NCBI RefSeq assembly: GCF_900016785.1
Contig: NZ_LN890285.1
Location: 310,001-374,000, forward strand
Origin: Buchnera aphidicola (Tuberolachnus salignus)
GTDB lineage: Bacteria; Pseudomonadota; Gammaproteobacteria; Enterobacterales; Enterobacteriaceae
Direction: 5' to 3'
DNA length: 64,000 nucleotides
Below the pieces are notes generated by a model, which saw only the letters and a list, made by a program, of their open reading frames with translations, had not been told where the DNA came from and ran no database searches. The translations under genes and the position numbers were made by a program. Within the stretch, counting starts at the first letter, position 1. Every line of letters begins with the position of its first letter. Of this stretch, positions 60,187-64,000 are shown in pieces.

Positions 60187-60726
60187 TTATTTTTTTTTCG
60201 CCTCTTTCAGACGGATTTTTTCATTAAAATATCGTATTCCTTTTCCTTTATATGGTTCAGGAATACGATAAGAACGTATATTTGATGCGACCTGTCCGAC
60301 TAATTGTTTATTAATGCTTATTAATTCTAATTCATTATTTGGTAAAATTTTTGCAGATACTTCTTTTGGTAACGTATAAAAAATAGGATGTGAAAATCCT
60401 AATAACATTTTTAAAAGATTAAATTTTTCTAAAATAATTCGATAACCTACTCCTAAAAATTGCAATTTTTTTACAAAACCTTTTTGTATACCATAAATCA
60501 TCGATTTAACTAAAGATCTACAAGTACCCGCTTGCATCCATTGATTTTTTTGTAAAACCTCCTGAACAGAAAAAAATATTTTTTTTTGTTTAATTGTTAA
60601 TACAATATTTTTATGAATTTTTTTCGTTAATGTACCTTTTTGTCCTGTAACTGTAATTTTATTATTTTTAATTAAAACAACAATATTTTCTGGAATTTCT
60701 ATTGGAACTTTTGCTAAACGTGACAT
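60187..60726 (-). CDS. rplF: 50S ribosomal protein L6
   Basis: L6 binds near the sarcin-ricin loop. [20 protein letters not shown], and the C-terminal [17 protein letters not shown] segment are conserved. The length of 179 is near 177. The stop is 1 bp before the rplR start, so the two are tightly coupled. Confidence 0.97.
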   Translation of the reverse strand: MSRLAKVPIEIPENIVVLIKNNKITVTGQKGTLTKKIHKNIVLTIKQKKIFFSVQEVLQKNQWMQAGTCRSLVKSMIYGIQKGFVKKLQFLGVGYRIILEKFNLLKMLLGFSHPIFYTLPKEVSAKILPNNELELISINKQLVGQVASNIRSYRIPEPYKGKGIRYFNEKIRLKEAKKK

Positions 60727-60751
60727 AATAAACCCTCTTTACATAATATAT

Positions 60752-61144
60752 TTATTCTACTGAACATAGAATTTCTCCACCTAATCCTAAATTTCGAGCT
60801 TTTTTATCTGTCATTACACCACGAGAAGTTGTTACAATAATGATACCTAATCCTTCCATAATATACGGTAAGTCTTTTTTTTTATGATATTGTCTCAAAC
60901 TAGGTTTACTAATTCGTTTTATTTTTTCAATTACTGGTTTTCCATGAAAATATTTTAAATACAATACAATATTTTTTTTTATAACATCCACAACAGAATA
61001 ATTTTCTAAATATCCTTCTTGAAATAAAACTTTCGCAATATTTACTTTTAATTTTGAAAATGGTATTTTAATTAAAATTTTATTTGCCATTTGTCCATTT
61101 CGAATACTAGTCAACATGTTAGAAACAGGATCATGAATACTCAT
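60752..61144 (-). CDS. rpsH: 30S ribosomal protein S8
   Basis: S8 is a primary 16S-binding protein and the spc operon repressor in E. coli. DPVSNMLTSIRNGQMANK, and the end IIVTTSRGVMTDKKARNLGLGGEILCSVE are diagnostic. The length of 130 equals E. coli. Confidence 0.98.
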   Translation of the reverse strand: MSIHDPVSNMLTSIRNGQMANKILIKIPFSKLKVNIAKVLFQEGYLENYSVVDVIKKNIVLYLKYFHGKPVIEKIKRISKPSLRQYHKKKDLPYIMEGLGIIIVTTSRGVMTDKKARNLGLGGEILCSVE

Positions 61145-61204
61145 ATAATTTCCTCACTTATTTTAAAAAAAATATTTTAAAAAAAAATTTTAAAATACAA
61201 ATAA

Positions 61205-61510
61205 TTACCAACTTGCTTTAGTTAACCCTGGTATTTCACCTCTCATTGCAGCTTCTCTTAATTTAATACGACTTAATCCAAATTTTCTTAAAAAAGCATG
61301 AGGACGACCTGTTTGACGACAACGATTACGTTGACGCGACGGACTAGAATCACGAGGTAATTTTTGCAAAGTTAACATTGCATTCCATTTTTGTTTTTCA
61401 GTAGTTTTCAAACTAGAAATAATTTTTTTTAATTTTTTACGCGTTTCAAAAAATTTTTTTGATAATTTTACACGTTTTTTTTCACGTTCTTTAATTGCTT
61501 GTTTTGCCAT
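61205..61510 (-). CDS. rpsN: 30S ribosomal protein S14
   Basis: S14 lies in the 30S head. [51 protein letters not shown] is the conserved C-terminal half, of the zinc-free type (only one cysteine). The length of 101 equals E. coli. Confidence 0.98.
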   Translation of the reverse strand: MAKQAIKEREKKRVKLSKKFFETRKKLKKIISSLKTTEKQKWNAMLTLQKLPRDSSPSRQRNRCRQTGRPHAFLRKFGLSRIKLREAAMRGEIPGLTKASW

Positions 61511-61527
61511 ATATTATTTTTCCTTTT

Positions 61528-62076
61528 TTAATTATAATTCTTTCTAAATGGAAAATTAAATGCATTTAATAACTCATAACTTTCTGAATCTGTTTTTGAA
61601 TTTATAACTATTGTAATATTCATGCCTCTTAAACAATCGATTTTATCATATTCAATTTCCGGAAAAATAATTTGTTCTTTAATTCCTAAACTATAATTAC
61701 CAAAACCATCAAAAGAATTACGCGATAATCCTCTAAAATCTCGAATACGTGGAATAGCAATAGTAATTAACTTATCGAAAAAATCCCATTTTTTTTGTCC
61801 TCGTAAAGTAACTTTACATCCAATCGGATATCCTTTACGAATTTTAAAACTTGCTACTGATTTTTTCGCTCGAGTAATGTATGGTTTTTGACCTGAAATT
61901 TTCATCAAATCTTGACATACAAATTCCAAAATTTTTTTATTATTAATAGCTTCACCTACTCCTACATTAATAACAATTTTTTTTATATTTGGAACAGCCA
62001 TAACGCTAGTATATTTTAATTTTTTCATTAACATTGGAATAATTTTTTTATAATAAATTTTCAATAATCTAGCCAT
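61528..62076 (-). CDS. rplE: 50S ribosomal protein L5
   Basis: L5 binds 5S rRNA and contacts the P-site t[41 protein letters not shown] and [28 protein letters not shown] are conserved. The length of 182 compares with 179. Confidence 0.98.
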   Translation of the reverse strand: MARLLKIYYKKIIPMLMKKLKYTSVMAVPNIKKIVINVGVGEAINNKKILEFVCQDLMKISGQKPYITRAKKSVASFKIRKGYPIGCKVTLRGQKKWDFFDKLITIAIPRIRDFRGLSRNSFDGFGNYSLGIKEQIIFPEIEYDKIDCLRGMNITIVINSKTDSESYELLNAFNFPFRKNYN

Positions 62077-62089
62077 CTAAAATTATCCT

Positions 62090-62407
62090 TTATGAAATTA
62101 AAGTTTTAGTAGATTTAAAATATCTTCTTTTTTTTCCATCTACAACTTTAAAAAATACTTTATCTGATTTTTTAGTTTCTTGATTAAATAATGCTAAATT
62201 TGATAAATGTATAGGAGCTTCTTTTTTTATAATTCCTCCTATTTGATTACGTTCAGGAATAGATTTTTGATGTTTAAACACTATATTTAAACCTTCTATA
62301 ATAGCATTATTTTTCTTATAATTAATATAAGTTACATATCCAGTTTTTCCTTTGTTTTTACCTGCTATGATTATAACAAAATCTTTAACATGTATTTTAT
62401 ATGCCAT
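62090..62407 (-). CDS. rplX: 50S ribosomal protein L24
   Basis: L24 is an early assembly protein at the tunnel exit. The KOW motif is DFVIIIAGKNKGKTGYVTYI near 10-29, and EGLNIVFKHQKSIP follows. The length of 105 is near 104. Confidence 0.97.
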   Translation of the reverse strand: MAYKIHVKDFVIIIAGKNKGKTGYVTYINYKKNNAIIEGLNIVFKHQKSIPERNQIGGIIKKEAPIHLSNLALFNQETKKSDKVFFKVVDGKKRRYFKSTKTLIS

Positions 62408-62421
62408 AATATTTATTTTCC

Positions 62422-62793
62422 TTATAAAACTTCAGGCGCTAATGATATAATTTTCATAAATTTTTCTATACGTAATTCACGAGTTACTGGACCAAAAATT
62501 CGCGTTCCAATTGGTTGTTCAGTAGTATTATTTAAAATTACACAAGCATTTCTATCAAATCGTATGACTGACCCATCAATTCGAGAAATAGATTTTTTAG
62601 TACGTACCACTACTGCTTTTAATACTTCTCCTTTTTTAACTTTCCCTCTTGGAATAGCTTCTTTAATTGCAATTTTTATAATATCTCCAATACTTGCATA
62701 ACGACGACGTGATCCCCCTAAAACTTTAATACACATTGCAGTACGAGCTCCGGAATTATCCGCTACGTATAAAACTGTTTGTACTTGAATCAT
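62422..62793 (-). CDS. rplN: 50S ribosomal protein L14
   Basis: L14 forms intersubunit bridge B8. [33 protein letters not shown] is diagnostic, and the end matches E. coli [10 protein letters not shown]. The length of 123 equals E. coli. It is the first gene of the spc operon, 121 bp after rpsQ. Confidence 0.98.
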   Translation of the reverse strand: MIQVQTVLYVADNSGARTAMCIKVLGGSRRRYASIGDIIKIAIKEAIPRGKVKKGEVLKAVVVRTKKSISRIDGSVIRFDRNACVILNNTTEQPIGTRIFGPVTRELRIEKFMKIISLAPEVL

Positions 62794-62858
62794 AATTTTT
62801 TCTCTTTTTAAAATAATATCAATATTTATAAAAAAACAAAATTTTTTATTTATATTCG

Positions 62859-62899
62859 AGAAGACATGATAAAAAAATTTTCAATAATTCATGCCTTCT
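62859..62899 (-). promoter_or_regulatory. Hairpin at the S10-spc operon boundary
   Basis: AGAAGACATGA (62859-62869) and TCATGCCTTCT (62889-62899) pair over 11 bp. On the minus strand, the single odd pair is G-U. It lies 16 bp after the rpsQ stop and 66 bp before rplN, and may terminate or process the S10 transcript. Confidence 0.65.
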
Positions 62900-62914
62900 A
62901 CAATTATGTTAAAA

Positions 62915-63178
62915 TTATGTTTTACTTTGAGAAATTTTTTCTAAAATACGCAATAACTTCCAAGATTTTAATTTAGAAATTGGACGACATTCAAATATTT
63001 CAACCAAATCACCAATCATACATAAATTTTGTTCATCATGAACATATAATTTAGTGCGTTTTTGAATAAATTTTTTATATATTGGATGTTGAATCCGTCG
63101 AATAACAATAACAACTATTGTTTTTTGCATTTTATTACTTAATACACGACCTTGTAAAATATGTTTACTGTTTATCAC
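62915..63178 (-). CDS. rpsQ: 30S ribosomal protein S17
   Basis: S17 is a primary 16S-binding OB-fold protein. [21 protein letters not shown] and [23 protein letters not shown] match the family. The length of 87 compares with 84. It overlaps the rpmC stop by 4 nt and is last gene of the S10 operon. Confidence 0.97.
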   Translation of the reverse strand: MINSKHILQGRVLSNKMQKTIVVIVIRRIQHPIYKKFIQKRTKLYVHDEQNLCMIGDLVEIFECRPISKLKSWKLLRILEKISQSKT

Positions 63179-63375
63179 GAAGAAATAACCTTCTGTGTTA
63201 TAATAAATGTTTTTAAGCGTGCAATATTTTTACGTACTTTACGTAATAAATGAGTTTGCTTAAGCTTACCTGAAGAAATTTGCATACGTAAATTAAAATT
63301 TTCTCTTAAAAAATCTAATAACAAAATTTTCAATTCTGATATTGTTTTATTTTTTAATGTTTGATATTTTAACAT
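63175..63375 (-). CDS. rpmC: 50S ribosomal protein L29
   Basis: L29 is a two-helix protein near the tunnel exit. [38 protein letters not shown] is the conserved L29 region. The length is 66 versus 63. It begins 2 bp after rplP and overlaps rpsQ by 4 nt. Confidence 0.96.
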   Translation of the reverse strand: MLKYQTLKNKTISELKILLLDFLRENFNLRMQISSGKLKQTHLLRKVRKNIARLKTFIITQKVISS

Positions 63376-63377
63376 TT

Positions 63378-63788
63378 TTATAGTACCATTTTTTTAATAA
63401 AAGCAGTTTTAATTGGTAATTTAGAAGATGCTAATTTAAACGCTATTTTTGATTCTTCTTCTGAAATACCATTAATTTCATACAAAATTTTTCCAGGTTG
63501 AATTAAAGCTACCCAATATTCTACATTACCTTTCCCTTTACCCATTCGTACCTCTAAAGGTTTTTGAGTAATAGGCTTATCTGGAAAAATACGGATCCAT
63601 ATTTTTCCTATTCTTTTCATATATCGAGTAATTGTACGTCGTGCTGATTCAATTTGTTTAGATGTTAAACGACCTCTACTTAACGCTTTAAGTCCAAATT
63701 CTCCAAATAAAACTTGATCCCCTACAATTACACCACGATTACGCCCTTTATGCATTTTTCTAAATTTTGTTCGTTTCGGTTGTAACAT
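63378..63788 (-). CDS. rplP: 50S ribosomal protein L16
   Basis: L16 sits near the A site of the 50S subunit. [29 protein letters not shown] and [25 protein letters not shown] are diagnostic. The length of 136 equals E. coli. AAGGAAA lies before the ATG. Confidence 0.98.
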   Translation of the reverse strand: MLQPKRTKFRKMHKGRNRGVIVGDQVLFGEFGLKALSRGRLTSKQIESARRTITRYMKRIGKIWIRIFPDKPITQKPLEVRMGKGKGNVEYWVALIQPGKILYEINGISEEESKIAFKLASSKLPIKTAFIKKMVL

Positions 63789-63805
63789 GATAAAAATTTC
63801 CTTTT

Positions 63806-64000
63806 TTATTTACGATATTTTCGTATATTACGTTTTTTAACTCCTAACAATTTTTCCGTTGCATTTAATAAAGGTGTACCACCTAAAATTTCTCCTTTAA
63901 AAATCCATACTTTAACTCCAATAACTCCATATGTTGTATGAGCTTCCGAAGTATTGTATTCAATATCTGCACGTAATGTATGTAATGGTACTCTTCCTTC
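63806..64000 (-). CDS. rpsC: 30S ribosomal protein S3 (C-terminal part; start lies beyond window)
   Basis: The open frame enters from the window end and stops at TAA (63806-63808), giving 64 residues. [20 protein letters not shown] and [15 protein letters not shown] are near-identical to E. coli S3. It precedes rplP by 17 bp as in the S10 operon. Confidence 0.97.
   Translation of the reverse strand, partial: EGRVPLHTLRADIEYNTSEAHTTYGVIGVKVWIFKGEILGGTPLLNATEKLLGVKKRNIRKYRK

Overview
The window is a stretch of a highly reduced, very AT-rich gammaproteobacterial chromosome and is best explained as Buchnera aphidicola, the primary endosymbiont of aphids. The evidence is the family-level match of almost every protein to Escherichia coli orthologs, the extreme A/T and lysine/isoleucine/asparagine bias, tight packing of housekeeping genes, E. 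coli-like gene order with many genes deleted, and a 23S-5S unit (with tRNA-Glu and aroE upstream) that carries no 16S gene. The strain cannot be named. Missing neighbours (lgt, lnt, tig, ppiD, ribH beside nusB) suggest a strongly reduced lineage, perhaps Lachninae-like; that is inference. I see no insertion sequences, prophage, CRISPR or foreign islands.

Layout. 1-4.9 kb: a 5'-intact ygfZ fragment (minus strand), prfB with a programmed +1 frameshift, lysS, lysA. 5.1-12.0 kb: miaB, ybeY, corC/ybeX, leuS, holA, tusA, i.e. tRNA modification, rRNA maturation, aminoacylation and polymerase clamp loading. 12.0-17.4 kb: asd (minus strand), yhgN, pgk, fbaA, mscS. 17.4-25.8 kb: recC-recB-recD. 25.8-26.9 kb: initiator tRNA, nusB, tusE. 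26.9-31.6 kb: the cyoABCDE cytochrome bo oxidase operon on the minus strand. 32.0-44.5 kb: bolA, clpP, clpX, lon, mdlA, mdlB, 4.5S RNA, dnaX, ybaB, htpG, i.e. proteolysis, chaperone and replication functions. 44.7-47.7 kb: tRNA-Arg, folD, cysS, ybeD. 47.7-51.5 kb: cspE, 5S, 23S, tRNA-Glu (all minus strand). 51.6-54.1 kb: aroE, def, fmt. 54.2-64.0 kb: the alpha, spc and distal S10 ribosomal protein operons in intact E. coli order on the minus strand, from rplQ to the 3' end of rpsC.

How the genes work together. Most genes serve translation: ribosomal proteins, rRNA, tRNAs, synthetases, formylation and deformylation, release factor 2, SRP RNA, YbeY and tRNA thiolation parts TusA and TusE. Next come protein quality control (ClpXP, Lon, HtpG), respiration (cytochrome bo), lower glycolysis (FbaA, Pgk) and biosynthesis for the host: Asd and LysA for lysine and related amino acids, AroE for aromatics.

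The most notable observations are: the conserved prfB frameshift; holA and mscS whose reading frames extend upstream of any ATG/GTG/TTG and seem to start at AUU or AUC; a cyoA lipobox without its cysteine, matching the absence of lgt and lnt from their usual places; a long hairpin before leuS; a perfect 13-bp inverted repeat inside tusA; and 15-base A tracts inside recC and clpX. No novel multi-gene system was found.
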